Part shown: piece by piece, positions 1 to 13,600 of the stretch
How positions within the stretch are numbered: position 1 is the stretch's first letter
Layout of the letters: every line of letters starts with the position of its first letter
Source: Ampullaceana balthica
Lineage: Eukaryota > Mollusca > Gastropoda > Lymnaeidae
Direction: 5' to 3'
DNA: 64,000 nucleotides
Assembly: GCA_944989445.1 (NCBI GenBank)
Contig: CALYLW010000044.1
Coordinates: forward strand, 310,001 to 374,000
Position numbers and translations under genes: made by a program
The notes under the pieces: generated by a model
Databases searched by the model: none
Told to the model about the DNA's origin: nothing
What the model saw: only the letters and a program-made list of their open reading frames with translations

Positions 1-485
1 AAAGAAGGCAATGCCTGGAAAATGATAAACAGGTAAATGATGAAACACAACTCTTGCACTTGATACAAACGAGGGTAGAGTTATCTCGCGTGGCGATTCT
101 TTACTCAAGACAGACACACTACTATTGCAGACAAAAGCAAAATTAAATAGTAGTATAAAATTTAAAGACAATTCGTTTTTCGTCTGTGTGACACGTCCAT
201 CAAACTGATGTTGACAACCGATGTTGATTGAGTTTTTGTGATGTTGACAGGAGGGGCGGGTGATGTAGATTTCAACTTTCGGATTCCTAGTTTTTAGTTT
301 AAAGCAAAATTTTATGCGACAGAACAGGTCTTTGTGATGTTATTCAATTGTTGGTTTTTTTAACCCTGAAATTAAATGAAATTAAATTAAGTTAATTTTT
401 GTAAAGGAAATTATGTTAATAATTGAAGTTAAAAAAACTCCTAAATCTTGCAAAATCACAAAATTTAAATATCATTGTATATTGT
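1..485. other. AT-rich flank downstream of troponin T
   Basis: No gene, repeat array or RNA gene is recognised here. Confidence 0.4.
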
Positions 486-491
486 TTTATT
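486..491 (-). terminator. Candidate poly(A) signal of troponin T
   Basis: AATAAA on the minus strand, about 122 nt after the stop codon, in an AT-rich flank. It is the first canonical hexamer I see after the stop. A short 3' UTR is implied; it has not been shown to be used. Confidence 0.4.
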
Positions 492-612
492 ACTCCAACA
501 GTTTCAATAATACGATTGAATATCTGTATTAAAAAGAAGAGATATGATATTTACAGGAGTCAATGACAAATGCACCTACTCACCCCTGACGATAAAAACT
601 GACAAGTGTGTC

Positions 613-777
613 CTACTCAGCGGCCTCTGGGGCGGGAGAGGGGGTTACGGTTTTACTGATCCTCTTGATTTCAGGTGGTGGTGGTTCCTTGGCAAGATCT
701 TCGAAAAGAACCATCCTCTCCTTGTAAGATCGGTGGTCGGTGTGTCGCTCGTACTTACTGCACAGCTGAATCTTGGG
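613..777 (-). CDS. TnT: Troponin T terminal coding exon 13 (residues 286-339)
   Basis: The acceptor is CCCTCTCCCAG. The exon begins PKIQL, followed by CSKYERHTDHRSYKER, MVLFEDLAKEPPPPEIKR and ISKTVTPSPAPEAAE, and stops at TAG (613-615). The CSKYER block is the most conserved C-terminal signature of invertebrate troponin T. Confidence 0.96.
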   Translation of the reverse strand, partial: PKIQLCSKYERHTDHRSYKERMVLFEDLAKEPPPPEIKRISKTVTPSPAPEAAE

Positions 778-3700
778 CTGGGAGAGGGCAGGGGTGACTT
801 TGTGTTAATAATCTGGCCTTGACTTAAGTCAAATTTGGTCAATCTAATAATCTGGCCTTGACTTAAGTCAGTTTTGGTAAATCTAATAATGGGGCCTTGA
901 CTTAAGTCAACTTTGGTAAATCTAAAAATGGGGCCTTGACTTAAGTCAAATTTGGTCAATCTAATAATCTGGCCTTGACTTAAGTCAGTTTTGGTAAATC
1001 TAATAATGGGGCCTTGACTTAAATCAATTTTGGTAAATCTAATAATGGAGCCTTGACTTAAGTCAAATTTGGTAAATCTAATAACGGGGCCATTAAATGA
1101 ATCAAGAACTAACAGCCTAACGACGGTGGAATGAACTACTAATATTTATAATCATTTAAAGCTATCCCGATAAATTCAACTTACTGGAGCACTGGTAAAT
1201 TTGTCAGCCAAACGATCAAAGCTGAAAAAGAAAGGAGAACCCATTTTTTAGTTTGATCTTATTTAACAAGAACACATCCTAAATAATAAAATGAACTAGA
1301 AAAAACCGCTACCTAGAGAACGATGTGGCACAATTATAAACTACGGCTTTCATCTCACTTAATTTGAGTAGCGTAAAAGAAAAACAAGAAGAGGTTGGAA
1401 AATGTATAAGATGTACAGTGGCTGAGTAGAAATAGAGTAGAACAGGTTTGACAGAAATCTGAGTTATTATTCAGTGATTATGTTATTTATAAATGTTGTC
1501 ATATAAATGATATTTCTCTGACACGGAGTGACATCAGCCGACTTCTGGGCTACTTACGACTCGTCAACTTGGACAGTGGTCACACCACGCTTGGCCTTGC
1601 CCTTGTTCATCTGCCTTGAACGCTCAGCGAGCTCAATCATCTGTTGGGAGACGAAGAGTACGACACGTCAATCAAAAAACTAAACACGTACATAATTTGT
1701 TTTGAGGACAACACTTTACCCAACCTAAATTTAATTTAAGCCTTAAAAACTATGAATACTCTGAATCTTTAAGCACAGAGTCTAAGGGGAACATTACGCC
1801 TTTTAGGGGGAAAAAAACAACAGACAATTAAAGGCAGAAGTGATTCCATTTTCCAGCTAGTTATTTCTCTTCTACATCTGTCAGAGGTTCATTCTCACGG
1901 CTACACACAGAACCTCTCTGCAATGCGCCTGTTTGACCAACTGGGAAAAGCTGGGTCACACTTACGTCATATTGTTGTCTCTTGAAGCGTTGCTCCAGGT
2001 CGTACTTGTCTCCCTCCAGACGTTTGATGTGTTCGTTGAACTCCCTGGCCTTCTCAATCAGTTTCTCGGAGGTCAGGCCTACAGTTATGATAGTTGTACG
2101 AGTTTCAGGTTGTTATAAGAACAAAACATTTCATTACAGTCATTCAGTCGTTAGTGTTACGACTGTTGTAAATATCTTTATATTTTACTGGATCCCTCTT
2201 ATAATTTAAGCATTCCAATAATAATAATAATAATAATGATAATAATAACAATAACTATAAAAGTAACGTAAGCAAAGTTTAAGAGTTAAACTGCCAATTA
2301 GTCTGCATTCTTTAACAATGCAACAAGTCCTGAACTGTATCCAAGTTGTTTATATGAAATTGTCGACAATTCTGTGGTAATAAATCTAATTTATAATAAA
2401 TGAAATCCAATTATATTATAAGACTTTTTTAATCAACTAAATTTTAATTTTTGAAATGAACGCTCTCCCCAAAGTTCTTTAGTACACAGATGAAGCTAAG
2501 GATGACTTGTATACAAAAATGTCCATCATCGCATGAATCAAATTCTGTCAGTTTCATCTAGTGACGTATGTTGTATTGGCTCCACTGTCAAACCTACCGT
2601 CAATGCTGAGTGGTTGGATCCTCTGGGCCAAGATGGCCTGCTTCTCTTCTTCAACTTACCGTCAATGCTGAGTGGTTGAATCCTCTGGGCCAGGATGGCC
2701 TGCTTCTCTTCTTCAAGCTGCTCCTTGGATTTCTGGAGCTCCTCTTTGCTCATGATAGAGTCCAGCTAAGCACAAGTGTAACAAACATATTTAACAATGC
2801 ACTGAACATAGATCACAATTGGTGATAGAAATCTTAGAAAATGTCTCTGAATCTGGTCTGTTACAAGAAATCTCAATTGTATAAATTGTATTTGACAGGC
2901 AGCCTTGTCTTCACAATGAAACTTTTACAAAAGTGCAGACAGTTTGGCAATTCAATAATTGAGCCTAGTAGATTGGAGCTGATGATACAACATTCAGTAA
3001 TAGAGAAAAGCCAAATCAAAGCGGAAGAAATAGTGTCTGGTGATGCGAAGAAGAAAATTGGATGAATAGTCTCTAGAAACTGTATCATACAATTCTGAAA
3101 CTTCAGCATCGCTTGCGTCCTAGGTGCTGTGATCAGATCTGGGGTGAAGGCCACACAGAGATTACGTGGAGGTTCGTAGATCGCAAAAAGTGAAGGAAAT
3201 GACAGGACAGTGATACAAGTACAATCTTGAGAGAAAGAAACTAGAAAAGGCAGTGATACAAGTACGTGCCTTGGAGGGGGATAGATAGAGAGAGAGAGAG
3301 AGAAAAGGCTGGAGATGACTATAAATTATTCAGAGGAAGAGAAAGATTCATCTAAAACAGCACACCTCTTTTGAATTAGAAAAGCAATCAAGTCAAAGAA
3401 ATGCAGTTCAAATTTATTTTAAAATGTTTCATCCTATTTAAATTATTTCTTTAATTTAAAGGGTTAAAATTTAAACCAATTAATCTATGTATAGAATCTA
3501 AATTAAGTTAATTCTTAATAAATAAATGTTAAACCGTACTTTAAATGACAAATGTGTCTTTTAAGAGTTTGTCATAGTTAAGTGTGTGACATGCATTTAT
3601 CGTGTTCAGATTTAAACAAGTCATGAACAAGTGTTTTCTTTGACAATAAATTGTACTCATGCAATATCCAGTGGTACCTAATGCTCCAGAGTCTTGTCAA

Positions 3701-6700
3701 AAATATACTCGAGTTACTGTCTTTTATTTGTAGCAAAAAATTGTAGTTGCAAAGTACTCGATAACATTTGATGTCTTAGCCGAGAACTAATGGTTTCTGT
3801 CTGTTTATTTTTATTTTATAAATGAAAGATAATATTTTGAATATAGTAGATATTTTATATCGTCGAATAGAAACTTAAAAGTTTAAAATAAATGAAAACA
3901 ATTCAATGAAACAAAGTTATCGGGCAATAGAAACGATTGGGCAGCTTGTGCAGTGTTAGATTGTATACACAGAACATGCATGCTACAAATTCGTAGTTAC
4001 ATTTTTTAGTTCAAAGCAATATTGAAAATGAGGTTAAAAAAGGTGTTCATCATAAAATAAAGAATTTTGGAACTATTTTGATAACATTAAATTGTGATCA
4101 TCATATCAGGCATATCTCAAATGTTTGGGTGTTTCTCGTTTTGGCTAATTGAAAAACCTGGCCAACGAGATCATAGAAATGCAGAACCCCTTAACCCCAC
4201 CTACACTATTTTCTCACCAACTTACACCGATGACATGATTTTTTATTTTAAAGTAGAATATCAAATGCTTAATTTTTTTTAAATTGTTTAACAAATATTT
4301 ATCTCTAATTTTTTATCTTTTCTCCTTCAAGAATCTCTCAGTTGTTATAGAATTTGTCAGTTACAGAAATTCCATTTATAGAATTTCTTAGTTGTAGAAA
4401 ATCTCAGCTATTAACATATTTAGATTGATTAGAACTTAATTTTTTTATTAGTTTATTAGAATATCAGTTTATCCATTTCCTCAATTTGATATTCAGGAAT
4501 TGTTCTACCCACGTCAATAAAACAGAAACAGAACAGTTAATCAGGGTTGTGGTTCTGTGAATAATTTTTACACCATTTAAAACATTCATTTTAAATGTAT
4601 CAAGACAAAAAAAATAACAAGTATATGATGCACATACCTATAAGTTTTCTGTAACTAGATACATAGCGACTTTATATAACAAAAGCATGTGCAAGTGTTC
4701 TCAAGCTGTCTTCGTTTGGCTTCATTACCAATACCACAGTGCAAATTGATTGATTAAAAAATCTCCATTTTTCAATTCGAGTCCCTCCTTTCAAATAGGT
4801 ATTTGTTTTTAATGGAACATTTTGAAATATTTCATTAAAAAATATAACTTTTTGAAAGGCTCAGTCTGAGTCCTCCTTTTCAAAAAAGTATATTTTTGAA
4901 TGGAATATTCAAAAATTTGGGACTAGTTAATTCTGGCCTTTAAAATGCTTAAACTTGCCAGTCGAATAGTGAGTGGGTTATTTGGCTAGATGGGTTGGTG
5001 CGATAAGGGCTTGAGGTTGGGGATGTAGGAATATTGTGGTGAAAACAACAACCGGGGTTAGGAATAATTGGAATGATGAAAACATCAAAAGAATTGTCCC
5101 GTGTTTACAAGTTCAGTCGGGTATTATTGGGGGTAAACTGTGGTTGGGGTAAAACAAAACCACTCAAATATGATGTAGGAATGGAACATTTACAATCTCG
5201 ATACAAAGTGACTTTATATATTTATATTGATTTAAACTTCTATGATATTTCTATTATCTGAAGCTATGAACAAATAAAACTGTTTCATAAATTTTAAAGT
5301 CAAACAATTTATTTTATTATTTTTTTTAAAAGCTCCAATAATCAATATAAACAGGTTTTTTTACACATTTAAATCAACAATCGATTAATTAAAGGTTGGA
5401 ATTTGAAGTGGGTTGTAGTTGATTGGGATGAAATTTGACCTATTGGAGTGGGTTGTTGTTCATGGGGATCAACTTTGACCTATTGAGCTGCGACACGACT
5501 ACAGGTGGATGTTTAATAAATTATGCAACTATCGAGCTATAGGTGTAGTGTATTTGAACATGGAACATAAAGGCCAAAGTTAATATCAGCAGTTGGGACT
5601 AAATCCAGCTTAGCTTTGACAACATTAAATCCATTGTAAACAGTTTGATTTCTTTCTTCTTACTTTTCATTTGAAAATGCAAAAAGAATTTAAATGATTT
5701 GATGGAGTGTCTGTGATATCAACATCCAATAAGGTATTGCGACTTAAAATGACCAATCCATTATTTTTACTGTTTTGATTATGAGTTTAAATCAGTCAAA
5801 ATGCACCAAAAACAAAGCTGTCTTTGTCTCAAACCGTTTGGCTAAAAAATAAATAAAAATGCATTTAAACAAATCAATATTATGGGTTTGGTATTTTAGA
5901 TTAGCAAAAATAATAAAATAAACAAAAGGTTATTATTGATGCGAATTTTAAAATCAATTGTATTTACCCCTTCAGATCCGCCCTGTAGAGAGGAAGTGTT
6001 AGTAAGAGTTTAAGATTAATGGAAAGACAGAATACGTTTATGTACATTCAAATCACAAGAGACCGAATGGCGTAATTCCCGCTGTGAGTTTTGGGCCACG
6101 TGACTTTAGAGGCCCGTCTGTTAATTATTTTTTGTTGTTGACAGTATTAAACGAAGTGTTTCAATTTTCCCTTCCCATTTCTTATACCTATAGTTATTAT
6201 ATATCGATCCATACGTAAGAATAGTTTTCACAGTTATTCAAGTTTTTTTTCCCTAAATTTTATCGAATACAAAATTTTTTAAATTTAAAATGACAATTAA
6301 TTTTTTAAAAATATATTAATTTATTTGAGTATTTCATTCGAAGTTGTAGAGCAACTAAATAAAATAGGTGTGAATAAATTAAACTTGAAATTACTTTTAG
6401 AATGTTCATCTGTCAAGTTATTTCTATAATGAACAAAATGTTCAGATATTTTGAGAACCCAGATCTTGGGTTGCTACGCCATTGGAAAATCATTTGTTTT
6501 AGCAGAAGTCTCTCAAAAAAATGTATGTAATCTGTTCATCGTACTAAAATTTTGTATTGAACCATTGAAAAACTTTTAGAAATCGTTGTTAAAAATGTGA
6601 GAGACTGTAAAGCTAGAACAAGATTAAGTGTTGAAAAAACTAAATATATCGACAGCTTAACCTGACTGAGCAAAGAATAAATAAATAATTGTTACTGATC

Positions 6701-7575
6701 ATTATTATAACAATTGGCATTAATTAATTTATATGAACAAATCGAAAAAATAAAATTGCAATGTTATAAGCTGAAAAAAATAATAACTACGTTTTTATTA
6801 AATTCTGTTGAGAAAAAAATAACCACCGAAATTATTTTTAGTGATATTAATAGTTAATGGTAAAAATATTAGCCTTTCTTTCATTTTTGATATTTTATTA
6901 AAAGTAAAACAACGTGCTTTGTAATTAATTTTAAAACAAATGATTTGAATTTTATAAAAAAAATTACTATTCTGAAATGATATAACTGTTCTTAATGTCT
7001 TCATTTCTTGAACTAAATCATACTGTTTTCAATTCTATGAACTGTTCTCATTATCCTTAATGATTAATTGATTTATTAAAAAAGACAAAAGCGAATCGTG
7101 TTAACCACGGCTGGAAGACTTAATCAGCAACAGTAACCTCAACTAAAGTAACATTCTCGGAAACAGAAAAAAAAATCTAGCAATTAACAAAGAATCACCA
7201 GAAATAAAATAAAAAATCACGTCTGTATTGTTGTTAGTACGGCTAAATAAAAACATATATCACAGATGAATGAGTTAGCGTAGGAATACATCACAGTGAA
7301 AACATTGAACGGATGGAACTACATTGCGGTCTTCTAATGTGAGTTATTGATTTGCGGTGTGTTATTGTCTCCGCTTGATAAAATAATTCGCTATTGTATT
7401 TTTGTTAGGTTTCAATAAATAAAACACATTTTTCCACTAAAGTACTTTATTGCCAATATGTAATACTTTCATGATCGTTTTCAGTGGAAATGGACACTTT
7501 ATAGGAAGTGATACTATTTTCATTTGATACTTCTCAGAAGTGTCTAAAATGTGTGTCTTTTAAGTAGTTAATTAA

Positions 7576-7671
<96 letters not shown>

Positions 7672-10600
7672 AAGTGATGTTTTTAAATTTTACAAGTGCC
7701 TTAAATTTTTCATCATTGCTGGTGTATATTTCCTTCAATTGTGGACATCATGATATGACTTGTTCAAACAACGGAATGTTTCAAGTGTTCGCAAGTTCAT
7801 AGAGTGGTTATGTGCTTAGTGTATGTAAGAATATTACAGGTTCAGACCATGTGTGACAGGTCGCGTATACATTAAGTGAATTTGTGTGTGTGTGAGGGAC
7901 ATGTTTGAATGTTCGAGAAAAAAGATGTTTTATCCTCTCACTGAGTGCATCTGATAGAGGTCACATATTAAATATTTACGTGTGTGTGTGTATTTACTAC
8001 ACGAGCTTATCAGTTAACTGTATGTATATGTCTATACAACGACTATCAGTTTACTGTATGTATATGTCTATACGACTATCAGTACTGTATGTATGTGTCT
8101 ATACAACGACTATCAGTTAATCCAAGTGTATTTTTGTATAGCACCTATGTCATTCATTAAGTGTCATGTGTAAGTGTCATGTGTAAATGTCATGTGTAAA
8201 TGTCATGTGTAAATGTCATGTGTAAATGTCATGTGTAAATGTCATGTGTAAGTGCCATGTGTAAATGTCATGTGTAAGTGTCATGTGTAAATGTCATGTG
8301 TAAGTGGTATGTGTAAGTGTCATGTGTAAGTGTCATGTGTAAGTGTCATGTGTAAGTGTAATGTGTAAGTGTCATGTGTAAGTGTCATGTGTAAGTGTAA
8401 TGTGTAAGTGTCATGTGTAAGTGTAATGTGTAAGTGTCATGTGTAAGTGTAATGTGTAAGTGTCATGTGTAAGTGTCATGTGTAAGTGTCATGTGTAAGT
8501 GTCATGTGTAAGTGTAATGTGTAAGTGTCATGTGTAAGTGTAATGTGTAAGTGTCATGTGTAAGTGTAATGTGTAAGTGTCATGTGTAAGTGTAATGTGT
8601 AAGTGTCATGTGTAAGTGTAATGTGTAAGTGTCATGTGTAAGTCTGTAAGACCGCAATACACTAGATGACTCACTGAACCAGCCACCTTTTCTGAGTCGC
8701 TCTTCTTGGAGATTTTGAAGTTGCGGCCCTTTGGCTTGAGTCTTTCCTCAGCTTCGCGCTTCTTCTTCTCACGGTCGTCCTTGACCCTGACCTCCTCGTC
8801 TGCCTTCTTTCTCCTTCTCTCCTCCTGTAATCAATGCGCATAAAACAAACAAAATATAAAAAAATATATATGCATAAGGTCTACATCAAAACTTGACTTG
8901 TCTTTGACTCTCCCATGTTTCTTACCTCTTCGGCTTTCCTCCTGACCTCTTCTTGAGCCCTCAGTTCAGCGAGCCTCTTTTCCTCTTCAACTCTTTCTTT
9001 TTGACGTTGGATCTAAGAAAATTAAAAAAAAGATGATTTTCAACATTGGCCTTGTATAAGACAAAAATGTGTAGGAAAGGATTATCACTTTTTAAACCCT
9101 GATAGATGCCAGGCGTTCAGTTTGCCTTAACACGCTTTTCAATATTTATTTGAATTTTAAGAAATAAAGTGCACTTGTTTTCAGCAATAGAATTGAAGGT
9201 GCTGTGAAAAGGAATTGTAATTCTATGCTATTAAACCATCTAACAATCAGTCTAATTTTGTGTGATCTAACCCAAGAGAACAAGACGAACCCAAGAGAAC
9301 AAGACAAACCCAAGAGAACAAGACAAACCCAAGAGAACAAGACAAACCCAAGAGAACAAGACAAACCCAAGAGAACAAGACAAACCCAAGAGAACAAGAC
9401 AAACCCAAGAGAACAAGACAAACCCAAGAGAACAAGACGAACCCAAGAGAACAAGACAAACCCAAGAGAACAAGACAAACCCAAGAGAACAAGACGAACC
9501 CAAGAGAACAAGACAAACCCAAGAGAACAAGACAAACCCAAGAGAACAAGACGAACCCAAGAGAACAAGACAAACTCAAGAGAACAAGACAAACCCAAGA
9601 GAACAAGACAAACCCAAGAGAACAAGATAAACCCAAGAGAACAAGACAAACCCAAGAGAACAAGACAAACCCCAAGAGAACAAGACAAACCCCAAGAGAA
9701 CAAGACAAACCCAAGAGAACAAGACAAACCCCAAGAGAACAAGACAAACCCCCAGAGAACAGACAAACCCAAGAGAACAAGACAAACCCCAAGAGAACAA
9801 GACAAACCCTTTTCTCTCTCAGATTACGGATCTCCTCCTCCTCCTTGATTTTCTCGGCCTTCCTCGCCTCCTCATACTCCGCGAGGTCAGCAGCTTGCTT
9901 CTCCAGACGGGCCCTCTTGGCCTCCTAGGGGAGTAGTCAAAAGAGCGAGGTGAATATAGTACATCATTTAATAGCAACATAGCTTCTTCATTTAATAGCA
10001 ACATAGCTTCTTCATTTAATAGCAACATAGCTTCTTCATTTAATAGCAACATAGCTTCTTCATTTAATAGCAACATAGCTTCTTCATTTAATAGCAACAT
10101 AGCTTCTTCATTTAATAGCAACATAGCTTCTTCATTTAATAGCAACATAGCTTCTTCATTTAATAGCAACATAGCTTCTTCATTTAATAGCAACATAGCT
10201 TCTTCATTTAATAGCAACATAGCTTCTTCATTTAATAGCAACATAGCTTCTTCATTTAATAGCAACATAGCTTCTTCATTTAATAGCAACGTTCCCGTAA
10301 CATTGATGGCTACACTGTGAATCATTTAATAGCTACATGACATCTTACAATGATAGCTATATGACACTGTCATTTAAAAGCTACATGGATTCTTCATTTA
10401 ATAGCAACGTGTCCGTACCATTTGATGGCTACACGGTGAATCATTTAATAGCAACATGAAAATCTTTCAATAATAGCTACATGACACTGTCATTTAAAAG
10501 CTACATGGATTTTTCACTTATTAGCTACGTGCCAGTATTTGAATAGCTATATATACATTAAAGAGCACCGTCATTTAATAGGTAAATGGCACTATCATTC

Positions 10601-13600
10601 AAAAACAACAACGCACCATCAAGCATTAATAATTTAAACTCAATAAAAAATCCTTCTTCCCGTCCGGAATTCGGGCGTGGAATGGGTTGCCTGAAGAATC
10701 CAGGAAAACCAACACTTTATCAACATTTAAATCTCTAATAAAAAATTCAGGACTAAACACAAACCATAGATAAGCGTAGGACGCAATAATCTTCTGTATA
10801 GAAGTAGCGTCTATAAACAGATAAGATAAAAATCGAGCAGCCAATTTAAGTCCTCAAATATATTATACTCTTATAAAATGGAAAAAAAAATAAAACGAGA
10901 ATTGTCTATGTTATTTCTAGTTGATTCCTCTCTCAATCTACTGACTCTCAATCTACTGACTCTCAATCTACTGACTCTCAATCTACTGACCTCCATGGCT
11001 CGCTTGGCCTCGTTGGCGTCAACAGGTCTGAAAAAACACAATTATAAATTAAGCGTTAAATTTCAACAATTAAACGATTTATAGGTTTATATCAATGTGC
11101 GTCTTCATTTGTGTTTGTGTGTGTATGTGTGTGTTTGTTTGCATCAGTCCATAATATCATTAATACATATTTGTGTGTGTGTATTTTTGGATTGCTTTCG
11201 AACAACAACACGTGTTATTATTTATTTTTAAATGCACAAGAGTTGTGTCAAGCGTTCACTCCTATGTTCACTTAAAAAAATAAACCAGGAACGTTTTCCA
11301 ACATTTTATTTTAACACATTTTTTAAAAAATGAACAAAGTAATATAAATTTGCTTTCATAGCGCATTAAACAATAAAACTTGCAAGATGAAATGAATGGG
11401 ATTGTCTCTGGGAAACGAATGGCTGTCATTGAAACTTGTTTTAAAAAAGTACGTGTATTAGTGGTTGTTTTTATTTTGTTTTTGTTGTTAACCTTCATTT
11501 ATACAAATTAATCTGATAAATGAGTTTCAACTATCACTTGGATTTATTCTAGAATTAACTAAACAGAATAATAATTTAACAGCATCAATAAATTTTAATG
11601 ACATAACTGAATGATATAATAATGTAATTAAGACCATTTGTGAAATAAAGTCCACACAATTACCGACTAATGTGATTGGCATGCCACGTAGGAGATGAAT
11701 TTGTGTCATACTCGCTTTATGAATCTTTGGTGCCAAGAAAACAATATCTTCATGAAAATGACAGCAATTGTATATGAGGGGGGGGGGTGGGGAGGGGGGG
11801 GGCTAATACTAACAACGGGCAGTGCACATGTCAAAACATTCAAAGTGAATTACTGTTCTTCTCCTTCATTCTCGCATTCGCAGGCCCCGTTGGGGAACAC
11901 ATGTGAAAATGGCGAAAATATTCTAAGGTGGCAGTGAACAGATATAATCTAGATCGTGATATCTTCTATAGAAACTACTTGTGACAGACATCATGTGCTA
12001 ATGAAACTACTTGTGACAGAAATCATGGGCTAATGAAACTACTTGTGATAGAAATCATGTGCTAATGAAACTACTTGTGACAGGAATCATGTGCTAATGA
12101 AACTACTTGTGATAGAAATCATGTGCTAATGAAACTACTTGTGACAGGAATCATGTGCTAATGAAACTACTTGTGACAGGAATCATGTGCTAATGAAACT
12201 ACTTGTGACAGAAATCATGTGCTAATGAAACTACTTGTGACAGGAATCATGTGCTAATGAAACTACTTGTGACAGAAATCATGTGCTAATGAAACTACTT
12301 GTGACAGAAATCATGTGCTAATCTCTCCATGCTCTCTAAGACATAACCATCTATGAAATCTACGGAAACAAACTTTTATTTAGATGACCACAGAACAAGG
12401 GAAGGAATAAATCCATAACTCCTACGATGTGTCGAGTCCAAGTCGGTGTACCAAAAGACACTCTTCACAAGGAAGTTTTCTAATAAGGATTCAATCGATA
12501 AATAAACTCTAGCGAACTAACTCAACGTTGTTTCTACAAGGCGATTTGTCCTTGCCGTCCTATGTAACGCACATTTCTACGGACAACATGCCCTGGTCAG
12601 CACATTTCTACGGAGAACATGCCCTGGTCAGCACATTTCTACGGGCAACATGCCCTGGTCAGCACATTTCTACGGACAACATGCCCTGGTCAGCACATTT
12701 CTACGGACAACATGCCCTGGTCATTCCCAAATGACGTCATTCCTATGAAACTATATGGACCATAGGTTTCTACAGGCTACATGCCCTTATTGTCACCAAA
12801 CTGATCATTTCAAAAAAGTCTTCATGCCAACACGATTGTGTATAATGTCTTCACAAGGCATCATGCCCTTATGTATGGTGTGTTCACAAGGCATCATGCC
12901 CATATGTATGGTGTCTTCACAAGGCATCATGCCCATATGTACGGTGTCTTCACAAGGCATCATGCCCTCAATAAACACTCACACCGACGAGCCTCCTTCC
13001 TGCGACTCTGACCTTGAACCGTCAATGGCGGGAAGACAAAATAAGATGGTGAGACAGTTTAAAAAAAAATTTAAAATATGGATTTATGCGCACTGAGTAA
13101 AATTCGTGTATCCAATGCACAAAAATATTAAACTGAACAAACTCCACATTTTCATACTAAAAATGAGTGTTACCTAGGTTCCATTAAATAATCTTTGTAT
13201 AAACAGTGGCATTAATCTCATCTATTTATAATCAGTGTAATTTTTGCATTAATATTGTGTTTGCAACTTTCATTTTTTAAACATAATTAGCTGTATATGT
13301 TTTATAACCATGGTAACATAAACTTCATTTCTATAACAGAAAGAGTTAATGTATAAATAAATGTTAAATTCTTGTTTTTTTTTCTCCAATTTTGTTGTAC
13401 ACTCCATTCAAATAATGATAGCTGATAGTTCTATGAAACATTTGCCACATTTATTTAAAGTTGATAGTTCTATGAAACATTTGAAACAGTTATTTAAAGT
13501 TGATAGTTCTATGAAACATTTGGCACAGTTATTTAAAGTTGATAGCTCTATGAAACATTTGACACAGTTATTTAAAGTTGATAGTTCTATGAAACATTTG

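Noticed and set aside
1933..2209. Plus-strand ORFs over 1933-2209
   Set aside because: Antisense shadows of troponin T exon 10.
2538..2753. Independent small ORF MSKEELQKSKEQ...
   Set aside because: It is troponin T exon 9 reading through its donor into the duplicated copy out of frame.
9146..10325. Repeat proteins on both strands (SCSLGFVLFSW, KPKRTRQTQENKTN, AMLLLNEE)
   Set aside because: Frames of the 19-bp and 24-bp arrays; 19-bp units give three-frame cycling peptides. Not genes.
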